Assembly (NCBI GenBank): GCA_013397795.1 | Contig: VZTJ01004170.1 | Location: 62,001-126,000 of the forward strand | Direction: 5' to 3' | Length of the DNA: 64,000 nt | DNA from: Orthonyx spaldingii | Taxonomy: Eukaryota; Chordata; Aves; Passeriformes; Orthonychidae | In this document: one piece after another, positions 1 through 18,000 of the stretch | Layout: each line of letters opens with the position of its first letter | Position numbering within the stretch: the stretch's first letter is position 1 | Notes under the pieces: generated by a model | Databases searched by the model: none | Seen by the model: the letters and a program-made list of their open reading frames with translations, nothing else | What the model was told of the DNA's origin: nothing | Made by a program: the position numbers and the translations under genes

Positions 1-692
1 ATTTGTGATGGGGACTATATAGAGCTTAAAAAGCCTTATTAAGGTTTAAATGCACTTCAACCTTTAGAGATTGTCCTAAATAGCAAAAGTTATTTTAATT
101 TGAAAAAAGAAATGGAAACTGGATCAGATTGTTGCATCAATAAAATGTAAGGGTATTAGTTTGGGGATTCTGCTCCTCTGTGCTGGTATCCTCAAACCAT
201 GTTCTAGCATGTAGTCTTTTCTGAGAGCCAATACTTGATGAAAAATTATATTAAAAGTTATTAGACATTAAAGAACCTCACTGCACTCTTGTGAAGCCTG
301 TAGCAGCCTTGCATGGAATAGCTCCTGTTATAACATGGAATCTCTGCCCTCACTGGTGATACTGCTGTAGCTGAGGAGTGTGCATGAACCCTCTGAAAAA
401 AGAATCTGATCCCTCAAAGTACATAGAAATCAGGCCTTGATGCCTCAGAAGAAGATTGTTTTTCAGGTCTCTCCTCAGCACCTGCCGCATTTCTGACGTG
501 TGGAGACCTCTCAAGCAACATTTAGTGGTCTTGCAAGGTCAGGGAAGCCTCAGGAGGAGGCTGCCTGTTGGAGGAGCCCTGGGAAGTGGAGGTGGTTTCT
601 GATGAGTTTGTCTATGACTTTCCATAGACCAGAATGAACTTCTGGTCCCAGTGAGGCTCTGGTGTTAAGCTTTCTGGACAGGTCAATCTCAC
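1..692 (-). other. OC90: OC90 intron, running off the window
   Basis: Sequence downstream of the last visible OC90 exon. I looked for the next PLA2-like exon (a cysteine-rich LLCTCD-like block) and did not find it. Nothing else is recognised. Confidence 0.6.
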
Positions 693-8150
<7,458 letters not shown>

Positions 8151-9192
8151 TTTTTGTTTAATCCAAAGACAAGAAAAAGGTCACACAGCAGACTGGTGTG
8201 CCTGGTGAGTTAAGTAAAATATTAGACAGAATGTTATCTCTTCAAACTGGGAGTGGGAAGACCTCATTTTAGTAAATTATTCTTTTGTAGCCTGGATGTA
8301 TTTCTGCTTGACACAATTCAGTTTTTACCCTTATCATAGTAAATGCACGTTGCAGGAATGATGAGCCTTATGTATCCTTATTTTACCAATGTCCTCTATA
8401 ACTCTGACTAACAATATTTATTTTGGTATTGCTTTAAGTGGTTCAACAGACTCTGTGAAAGTTCCATTTAGCAATAAAATGATGCACTTGCAGTTTCTTT
8501 TGTTTTGCAAACAGTTTTCACATCTTCTTTGATCTCACAGGATGCTCAAATAATTCTTATGTTTAAATGAAGACATTGTGAAATACTGTGCAAATGAAGA
8601 GCTATTCTGAGATTACGTCTATGGAATTCAGTTTATCTGCAATCCATGTTTGCTTCATATCACAAAAATTTGTAGTCAAACATTTGTTCTAATCTGTGTT
8701 GAGGCTGATCTAATATACCATAAATTTTCCTAATGAGAAGCAGGATGTTGTTTGGAGATCTTCAAGAAATGTGTGTAAGAAATTCTTCTGAATCTAAAAG
8801 TGTTGCACTAGTATTCATTAAATGGAAGATGATACATTGTTTTTTACTACATTCACAGATTGCTCTACATTTAGAATGATTTTCCAAGTAAGTCAGGCAT
8901 AGACCTTTTCATAGCCAAATAAATGAACATATATATATCAGTTTTCAAATATGTACCTGCTGATGGTTATCTGCTTTTCTGAGCTCAAATATTGAATTCA
9001 TTTCTATTAGAAAATCTTTCAATATTTCATCAGGAAGTGAGGTTATAAATCTAACAGCTCTAAATATTTATAGTCTATTTTCCCAAATCTCTTATGAATA
9101 TTTTTGTCTGTTACTCCAAAGTCAGAAATACCTTATTCTACATTGTTTTGTTCCTGTTTCCCTTATTATAGAGTACATCCAGAAAGGCTTAC
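8151..9192 (-). other. OC90: OC90 5' UTR and first intron
   Basis: AT-rich sequence between the signal-peptide exon and the putative non-coding first exon. A short (TA) run lies near 8930-8938. No other feature is recognised. Confidence 0.5.
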
Positions 9193-9236
9193 CTTGAGGG
9201 ATATTATCCGAAAGCAGTTGGATGGAGGACAAATGG
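9193..9236 (-). other. OC90: Probable OC90 non-coding first exon
   Basis: A consensus donor (CAAG|GTAAGC) lies at 9193, about 70 bases after a TATA box at 9261-9268. The stretch between the expected start site (about 9236) and the donor has no ATG. It would splice to the signal-peptide exon. The start site is inferred from TATA spacing only. Confidence 0.55.
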
Positions 9237-9260
9237 ATTTCAGCAAAGCCAGCACTAAGT

Positions 9261-9268
9261 TATTTATA
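9261..9268 (-). promoter_or_regulatory. OC90: TATA box, probable OC90 promoter
   Basis: TATAAATA on the minus strand, preceded by AAGTGGG, about 1.1 kb upstream of the OC90 start codon and followed within 75 bases by a consensus splice donor. The exact TATA match plus a correctly placed donor make this the best promoter candidate in the window. Confidence 0.6.
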
Positions 9269-9889
9269 CCCACTTGGATATAGACCTCACCCATGTGATC
9301 ACTTCCTTTATCAAACCCACTTCAACATTTATTAATTAATTCTTCCATGAGACTCCTTAGAGTCATTATGCCCACAGTATTCCTGGTAATATGGCTCCAG
9401 CCATGTAAAGGATCTATACTGAGAAGTCTGTTCTGCAGGTGCATTCACCATATAATGACTTTCCCTAATACTTTTGGCTGTAATTAAATAACAGTCATCC
9501 CATTGTTATTAATCACTCACAAAATCTCTTGGGCATGTGATTTTGGCTTTAATAGCTTAGCAAGAGGTAGTGTTTGGTGATGAAAGATGAGTGAGAATTT
9601 ACACAGCTTTAAACACTGGCATTCCTCAGGGCTGGGAAGTCTTCTCTCATCTATCCACGGTGGCTCTGATCCAAGGCTGAGTGAAATCCAGGAGAAGTTT
9701 GATTCAGTGAGTTTTGGGAAGGCTGCTCTCCATCAGGAAGGTGTGCTTTCTGCCAGGGCCAGACACAGCTACCTTTCAAAGAGTCCATCAACAAAGGCAA
9801 GCTGTCCACTGAGTTGTAGCATGGAGAAGTGAGAAGTCTGACAATTGGGAATTGAAAAAATATTTACATGAGAAAGGGCTCTTTGACTT

Positions 9890-10775
9890 TGTGACCTACA
9901 AGGTTTTCAGGAAGGCCTTTGACACGGTCACCTGTAAGATCCTCATAGAGAAGCTGTTGATATCTGCACTGGATGAGCCTGGTGAGGTGGGTTGAAAACG
10001 GACTGGTGGGACCCCAAGGGTGGTGGCCAGTGACACAAAGGCTGTTTGGGAGCCAGTGACTGGTGGTGCATTGCAGCAGTCAGTGCTGGGTCCAGCCCTG
10101 CTTAGCATCTCCATAAATGATCTGGATGATGGAGCAGAATGGACCCTCAGCAGGCTGGCAGGTGACACTGAACTGGGATGAGTGACAAACATTTCAAAGG
10201 GTCATGCTACCATCCAGAAGGACCTGAACAGGAACTTCATGAAGTTCAACAAAAAGTGCCAAGTCCTGCACCTGGAGAGATGCAGCCTCATACACAAATA
10301 TGTGCTGGGGGCCACCCAGCTGGGAAGCAGCTTGGTAGAAAAGGTCCTGGGGTCCTGCTGGTTGAACTGGAGTAAGCAGTGTGCTCTTGCAAAAGAGAAG
10401 GCTCAGGACATCCTTGGCTGCATGGGCAAAGTGGTGCCTGCAGAACGAGGGAGAGGGTCCGGCCCCTCTGCTCTGCAGTGCTGAGGCCACACCTACAGGG
10501 CAGTGTCCAGTTCTGGGCTCCTCAGTACAGGACAGACATGGAAAAACTTGAGACAGTTCAGAGAAGTGGCACAGAGATGATGAAGGGCCTAGAACGTCTC
10601 CCATGAGGAGGGGACAAGAGAGCTGGGACTCTTCACTAAAGGAGTCTCAGGGGATCTCACCAATGCCTGTGCACACCTGAGGGGAAGGTACAAAGGGCAC
10701 AGAGCCAGTCTCTGTCCCGTGGTGCCCAGTGACACGACAAGAGGCAACGGGCACAGACTGAGAGAGCTGCGGCAA
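9890..10775 (+). mobile_element. Degenerate CR1 LINE fragment, reverse-transcriptase part
   Basis: Forward-strand translation gives eroded CR1 reverse-transcriptase motifs in order: FRKAFDTVTCKILIEKL near 9907, SISINDLDDG near 10108, KFNKKCQVLHLE near 10240, then LYSALVRPHL-like and VQFWAP-like segments near 10470-10530. The DNA after 10690 (GTGGTGCCCAGTGACA) matches the usual CR1 tail region. Frames are interrupted, so it is long dead. It lies between OC90 and HHLA1. Confidence 0.85.
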
Positions 10776-10809
10776 CAGGGTGACGTCTCCCACAGCATGG
10801 CAGCACCAC

Positions 10810-10900
10810 GGCCAGGTTATAGCACTTCTTGTTGAACTTCATGACATCCTGTTGGCCCATTTCCTCAGCCTGTTGAGGTCCTTCTGGATAGCAGCAGGTC
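10810..10900 (-). mobile_element. CR1 fragment in inverted orientation
   Basis: On the minus strand this reads as a CR1 reverse-transcriptase piece (DLNRLRKWAN followed by a KFNKKC-like stretch). It repeats, in the opposite direction, the segment present near 10210-10255. The two pieces face each other across a short junction. Confidence 0.7.
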
Positions 10901-11357
10901 TTATTCCCAACATATACTCACTGCATCCACATTCCTATTCATTCCACTGGCCTAACTTTCAGCATCAGCTGTAATTGGTACTGCTCCAATCTATCCTGCT
11001 CTTTGACGTGACAGAAGTGCTTCTCTCGTGCTATTGAACATAACAGTGAAATGGATTTTGGAAGAGAACTGCTGCATCCTCCCTCTGTCTGGGGTCAGCA
11101 TTGCTTCTGGTGCCACTTTTATCCTTGGCTTTGTCTTTGAACACATCTTTCTTCAGTGAAACATCAGGGTGCAGCAGCTATAGTGCAAATAAACTTCTTA
11201 TTTAAAAACAATCTTAATGGCCTGATTATATACTCTGGGTAGATAGTAGCATAACATTGCTGCAACATAGTAAAATAATGGATCGTGCAATTGATTTGGT
11301 TATTCTTTCATTTTCTTAGAACTGCTTTTTAGTTCACCAGAGTTGCATATAAAGGAC

Positions 11358-11462
11358 ATGAAAGCCAGGTCGGAAGAGGCCCTGAGCAACCTGATCTGGT
11401 GGTGTTGGAAGCAGATGATTTTCAAGGTCCCTTCCAACCCAAACCATTCTATAATCCCATGT
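11358..11462 (+). mobile_element. CR1 LINE 3' end
   Basis: It reads GAGCAACCTGATCTGG, then GGTCCCTTCCAACCCAAACC, then ATTCTATAATCCCATG. This is the familiar 3' end of avian CR1 with a slightly decayed tail. It lies about 320 bases beyond the putative HHLA1 polyadenylation signal. Confidence 0.88.
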
Positions 11463-11778
11463 TTCCATGAGTCCTGGTGGGCTCACACAAATACATCTCA
11501 AGGTACAAGAGGTCTGGTCACTTCCTGTAGTGCACACTCTGCACTACATGCATTGCTGAAATAATGGAAGTTTTTGATTTGGAAGATAATCTGCATGTAT
11601 TTAACACCAGAGAGTCCTTATCTTCAGTACTTCAGGTTGCTTTTAAATTATTTTGCATTTGTTCTTTTTGATTACTGTGTCTTAAATGTCAATAAAACTT
11701 ATAGAAATTATCTGCATTCACTAGCCAACCATGTAAATATCCTTTATAAAATAAGATTTTTAAAAGCCTTTCAATACT

Positions 11779-11784
11779 TTTATT
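11779..11784 (-). terminator. HHLA1: Candidate HHLA1 polyadenylation signal
   Basis: AATAAA on the minus strand, about 220 bases past the HHLA1 stop codon and the first clear hexamer I noticed there. The cleavage site was not determined. Confidence 0.45.
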
Positions 11785-12001
11785 GAAATTATATCACTTG
11801 TATAAAATATATCTGTTTTTACACATTATTTTTACAATGCCTTGGAAGAGGAGAAATTCTAGGGTAACATCTGGTTAATAGCTTGTCTTATTTCAAATAT
11901 TTGCAAATAACATGTTGCTTTCTGATTTTTACACTGAGAAATCATAAAGACAACTAAAACTGCCACCAGTCTTCCAACTTGTAGTCAAATTTCTCAGTGC
12001 T

Positions 12002-12045
12002 CTAAACTGATGTACAGATGTTTTTAAGGCATTTTTGCTTTAATG
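12002..12045 (-). CDS. HHLA1: HHLA1 coding exon 14 (last)
   Basis: A 44-bp coding part with acceptor TTGTGTTCTTCCAG. It encodes T-LKQKCLKNICTSV and a TAG stop at 12004-12002. Human HHLA1 ends LKQKCLENICKSV, so this short terminal exon is well supported although too short to stand out as an open frame. Confidence 0.92.
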
Positions 12046-15000
12046 CTGGAAGAACACAAGAAAATATTAGTTAGAATAGGTTTCATGAGGAAATAGTAAA
12101 ACACACATGAAGGTCAAATAATATTTTTTTTAATCCCTTAAAAATCATTATTGGATAAAATAGCTATCTGATGAAAGACAGCAAATATTCTGTGGATGTA
12201 TAAAAATCTTTGTTATATCTTTGTAATAAGGTATGTAGAGATGTAGAGATATAAAGTGAAAATGTACTTACTGTGGGAGTAAGCAACCCTTTTGACTCTT
12301 TCACAGACATAACTTGCATTTTTCACAAACCAGGAATAGTATTCAACACAGTACCTGAAGGTGTAGTTAAAGATAGGAGATGTAGTTGAAGATAAGAGGT
12401 TTGTTATCTTTCATAAGGAGAGGGATTTGGACAAGGGCATGTAGTGATAAGACAGGGAGGAATGGCTTCAGACTGAAAGAGGGCAGGTTTAGATTGAATA
12501 TTAATAAGAAATTCTTTACTGTGAGGGTGGTGAGGCCCTGGCACTGGTTGCCCAGAGCAGTCAGGGATGCCCCACCCCTTGAAGTGTTCAAGGTCAGGCT
12601 GGATGGGGCTCTGAGCAACCCGGTCTAGTGGAAGGTGTCCCGTCCATGGCAGGGGAACTGGATGGTCTTTAGGTCCCTTCCAACTCAAACCAATCTATGA
12701 TTCTATGATAAGCACAACATATCATGCTGCTGTTACTGAATATGGAAATAAAAAGCTACATTCCAACCTCAACAATGCCACTAGATAGTTGTAAAAATGT
12801 AGCTGGGTTCTTTTCACTTAGCTGGAATACTGAAGCCAGATCAGGTACTGATCAGTGCACTGGGACACATTTGGGTCTCAGCTGGTGGCCACAGACCCTC
12901 AAAAATAATCACTGGGGATTGTAAACTGTCCTTTGGGAAAAACAGCCTGAAGGAGTATTTTAAGAAGACAGAGAAAGGAAAACTAGTGCCAGGTTTTACC
13001 TCAGGGCTTCCTTTCTGGAATATCTTCTCCGACCGACACAGAGGCACAGCTGAAAGAACCTACAGAGCTCCATCACACAGGGGATGATCTTCTGCACTAT
13101 GAGAGTGACAGGAGGAGAGGTCACACGGGGCTCTCTGAGCATCGCCTGCGGGCACCCTGTGGAACAAACACAACTCTGAACTCGTCCAAATATTGTCCCA
13201 CTAAATTGCTTGCTATGCCTTATCTGGGCTATGAGCTCCCAAGCAATGCCTTCCTTACTCCAACACTCTGAAAAATAAGGATATCCCTGCAAATGCTAGG
13301 GAAGGGAAGGGAAGGGAAGGGAAGGGAAGGGAATTTTTTCCATTTGTGTAAGTAGCAGCAGGCTTTGGCCGTGTGTGGATAAACTGCCTTGCCTGCTGAG
13401 TATAATCCCCTCAGACAGTGTAATTGCAATTCCAGGTTCACGTCTCACACACTTTATAGCTCTGGGCACTGCTGTTATGTGATAGCAGAGGTTATGAAGG
13501 TTACATTTGGACTAATGAAGTTCTGTTGAAATAAGCTTGAGTCATCTACTGCTGACAAGAAGTTTAATATAAAATGGCATTCTTGGGCAGGAGGAATATC
13601 AAGGCTCTGCCAACCTGAAAGACATTGCTTTGAAGCTATTTCTTTTCTGGCAGCACTTGCCCAAGGTAGCAGGAGTATGTGAGGAGTCAGGCACAGACAC
13701 TGGCAGCTCCCAAACTCACAGTCTGCTCTGAAAACCAGTTGTGTGTCAAAGGCACTGCACAAATATCAGGTGTAATTAGTCAGAGATGGGCAAGAGGCAG
13801 CCTCATTTCTCTTAACCTGAGCAATCTCACATAAATGTCATTAGACTTTGTCCCCTTAATAGCAGTTGACACACCCTGACATTTTCCTACATGGTGTCAA
13901 ATAAAAATTAATGATTCCTTGCTTAAGCAAACACACTTCATGTTAATAACCAAAAACCAGAGCGTGGGACAATGAGGTTTTAATATAAGTTGTCCCTGAA
14001 AAGTAACGTTAAAGTTGATGAGAAATAAAAAAGCTGATGAATAATTGAAACTTGCTGAAGGCCACCCTCCTACGAATTTCAGCCTTCACCTAAGGGGGTA
14101 CTGCAGTCCTGCCAGCCAGGTGTTAAATGCTTTACTCAAGCTATGTGTTTTGCCAGCAGAAAATTCAGTTTTACCTAGCTGCAAATTGAATGATGGCAAT
14201 TCCAATTTGGAGTCATCGATGTGGGAAAGAGAAGTCAAACAAAAAAAACTGAAAGCTGAAGAAATTGATTTGGTTTTCATTTTTGACAATCACTTAAATT
14301 TAAATTACCACTGCATTTACATAATACTATATTTGTGTAATGCTGAAATTCTTTTTCAATTAATTTTCTATTTAATTTTTTCATTGCACATCATATCATC
14401 AAAATTTAAATTTTCACCCATTCATAGTAATGTTTTAAACCTCTTCTGTAATAAATTTCAACTGTGAAATGTACTTTTTGTATTCAGTATATAAGTTCAT
14501 ACAGATACTAAAAAGTAGGAAATTATTTCAGAACTTTCCTTTATAAGAATGCTCTTCCCTAAGAAATTGAGTTAGTCAAGAGAGCAGAAAAGGCAGGAAC
14601 CACAGCTCCTGTGCAGAGATTTGCTCCCATGTGTTTCAAATTGCCACATTATTGTCGGGGGCAGTGAAGTGACCAACTCTTGCAGTAAACACAGTTCTTT
14701 TATTAGCTCAATATCACATCCCTGTGACACTGAGATTAAATTTTGTTGCCAGTGAAAAACAATGTTACAGTTACTGTGAATAATTCAGACTTAAAACATC
14801 CCTCCCTGCATGCTCTAACATTTACATGCACATTTACATATTTTATTAGCTGGTACCCACTTTTATGATTTAAGAAATGGGTTTCTGGAATAATGAGTCA
14901 CCCCTCAGAACAGTGTGGGTGCCCTTCCTCACATTGTGATCCCACTGTTAGATTTATTTTCCCAAGTGCATGATTGTTAGAATCAGGTAGGCAGCCTCTG

Positions 15001-18000
15001 CCACTTGGTTTCTCACAGAGAGGCATTTGGTGACTCCAGTTCACCCAATCTCACTGAAATCCATGTTTCTCAGCCTTTTCAAAACAGGCTGTTCCCCCTC
15101 CTAGGCTCTCCAGGGTCTATAGTGAGAAGTGGAGAATCCTGTTATTTGGAGCTCTTTAAACAGAAGATGAGAGAAAAATAAATCTGACTTCACTATCAAA
15201 TAGATTTATAAGAGTTAAAAAGATGACAGAAAACCAAAGAAGTTACTTGGCTTCCAGTCTCTCCATGGTTTGAGAAGTCCTGCATCAAGAACTGCTCCTT
15301 GGCTCAGCAGCAGTGAATCCTTTCCTTAGAAATGTGTTTCAGTTGATAACTTTTTACTGCAGTGTTCTCAGTTCTCACAAGCAATAACTTCCTCCCCCTC
15401 TTCCCCGACATTGCCTTTCTGCAGGAGTTGTATTTGTATGATCACTTGATGTTGTCAGCCTTTGGGTTTCATGGTCATCTCTAACTGTGATAGTGCTACT
15501 TAATTCTGAAAACAGATGCCCCACTGAGTAATAAATTCTTAGATACTTTCTTTGCTAATAACATGGGTAAAAAAAAATTAAAATTTAAAAAAAAAATTAA
15601 AAAAGAAGATAGGCAGCCCAATATACGCTGATAGTTAAGTCAACCAGAAAGGGACTCGAAATTATGAAAACCTGACCTAAGCCAGCAAAAGCTGCAACAA
15701 GTAACAACACAGGATCCTGGTCTTAGATTGCTGCAATAGATAGCAACAGCAAAGCCAATGGAAAAAGCAAATGACACCAAAATTGTAAGGTACTGCTGCT
15801 CACCTACTGTGCAATTATTCCCAGTGGCAGCAAAACTGAAGATCTGTGAAAGAACCTTTCTCTCTGAGTCACGTGTTTACCCACAAAGAAACCCTTTACA
15901 GATAAGTAAAAGAGAAGTCAGTAATGAAAACATCATTGGAAACTGTGAGATTAGTAGGGAATCCAGATGAAAACTTGGATTTTGAGGCTCCAAGTAATCC
16001 CAAAATGAAGACCCAAGGGTTGCCTGTGTGGAGCCAGGGACCTGGCAGGGTCCCCAGTGCTCTGGGTCAGCTCCAGCAGCAGAGAAGGGCCACAAGGCTG
16101 CAGTTTCCTGTTGTGCACAAGCCGGCTGGTGCTGCTGAGTTTTCAACTTATGTCTCCTGTTTCAGCAGGCTAACTATCAGCAGAAGTCTTCTCTTCATCA
16201 GATTTACTAGCAATCCACAGCAAAGACCCACAATATCCTTTGACAAAACTGGAGTGGTAAAGTTTATTTTTCCACACTTCCTACTAACCCATGACAAACC
16301 ATGAAATTAGCATCTCTTTTTGCTCTTGTCACCTATGATCCTTCAGAATTTGCAGGACTATTTGCTCATTCATACTATCAAATTTCCTTGTTTTATTTCC
16401 TAGATGTTGAAACAGATCTTTAGAAATATTATTTGCCTAGCATTTTAGTTTCTTAGACTCCTCTGGTTTTATCTATAATATCAAGCCCAAAGGATATTGA
16501 AGACCCCTGCAGTTTAGTCTGATGTATTATCTTTGCACTACCCAGCATCTGTGCTTCTCTCAGACAGTCACCACACAAAAACAGGAGTAGTTGAAAACTG
16601 AGCTTTCATGAAAACCTAGTTGATGATGATCCTTTTTCAGCTGAGGACATAGTTTGCAGTATTGTAAATTCAGAACAATTCTGGAGGTTTCATGTGGCAT
16701 GAGTTGGTTTCATCGTTTTATTTATAGCAATGAGGAGATTTAAAGCATGGTATTTTCTTTTGGAATTATTTTTAAGAACAAATTCTCCAATAACCAATCA
16801 ATGCTAAAATTGACACACAGTGTACCTGTGTTAATTCCATCACCACAGTATGATCTATGTTTTGAATGTGCAATTGTGTACAATTCACAAACAAATAGGA
16901 AGCAGTCCCTGGGACATTTTGGGTGGTTTACATACACAAACTATCACAAGTAAATTAACCCTATAGGTTTTTTCTGCATGGGAATGCTTCTATCTTGCAT
17001 TACTTTCAAACATACTGCTGGTTTTGCTGCATGAAGGGGATTTACTTACTGGTAGCTGAGTAAAGTTTCAGTGTCACACCAGGTCTATAGGAAGGTGGCA
17101 TAGAGAGTACTGAGGAAGGCAAATCTAAGGGGAGGGAAAAGAACAGAACTTGCTTTGACACCTTGAAACAAAAAGGAAGGTTGATTGAAAGAGCGACAGA
17201 AAAGAATAAAAAACTAACCTTGAACTCACAGTTCAATAATAAACACTTACATAGACAGTGATGTATAAATACATTAGCAGTCATCTATTTCTATATATTA
17301 CTTTCTGTTTCATAAATGTGCCAACTGACACACTTTTTGGGTGTCTCAGATCAGTCTTACCTGGCTCTGTTTGCATCAGTTTGCTGGCTTCTTGTGGAGA
17401 CACTGTCTGCATCCAAAACATGGACATGTCAGCTGTGGGGACAGAGAGACACAGGCTTCCTGTCATTCATATCTGTTTTTTATCTGTCTGCTGAGAAGAA
17501 TTGCTATGCATGAGACAGCTCACCAGGCAGAGTCCCTCACCCAGTACTGCCAATGGCATATAAAACTGCCAGGATTAAGTAGGAAGGACAAAAGCTGTAC
17601 TTGACTAGATCCTGACAAGCCTGTGGACTAGGGAAGGGCAAGAAGGCACATTTAGGGGAGACAAAGAGAAGCAGCTCTATTGCTTTTACACAGGTCTGCT
17701 CACCAAATTCAGAGCAGAATCTGAAGGAAGACTCAAGTGGCAGAATTGTCTGTGGGAAGCAAGACCGAGTTTTTCCTAAAAATAAGAAACTGCAGGGTGG
17801 AGCCTATAGCTGATTTTAACATTTCTGCAACAGAGTAATCAACTCGCTGGTAACCCAGAGTGGGTCTCCCTGAAGCTCCCTCCAACCTCCACCTCAGAGA
17901 CACTTGGCCAAACCCCAGAGCAGCGGGGTAGGGCAGTTCAGGGCTCCTGGCTGTACTCACTGGGGCTGGGCTGCGGGGCCGGCGTTGGGGCCGAGCTCCC

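Larger units (their letters stand above)
9269..11778. other. OC90-HHLA1 intergenic region
   Basis: About 2.5 kb between the OC90 TATA box and the HHLA1 polyadenylation signal. Roughly half is CR1 debris (three pieces). No further gene is seen. Open frames here are CR1 remnants or chance. Confidence 0.7.

Noticed and set aside
10182..10606. Several overlapping open frames of 75-136 codons
   Set aside because: They fall inside the degenerate CR1 element and carry broken reverse-transcriptase motifs.
12386..12628. Open frame of about 80 codons on the plus strand
   Set aside because: It is the translated 3' end of a CR1 LINE, not a host gene.
15877..16146. GC-richer minus-strand frame that could be another HHLA1 linker exon
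   Set aside because: I found no donor with the required phase and only weak acceptors; similarity to the human linker is too slight.
17710..17740. 17-base candidate exon between a fair acceptor and donor in HHLA1
   Set aside because: Its length breaks the frame between exons 9 and 10, which join correctly without it.
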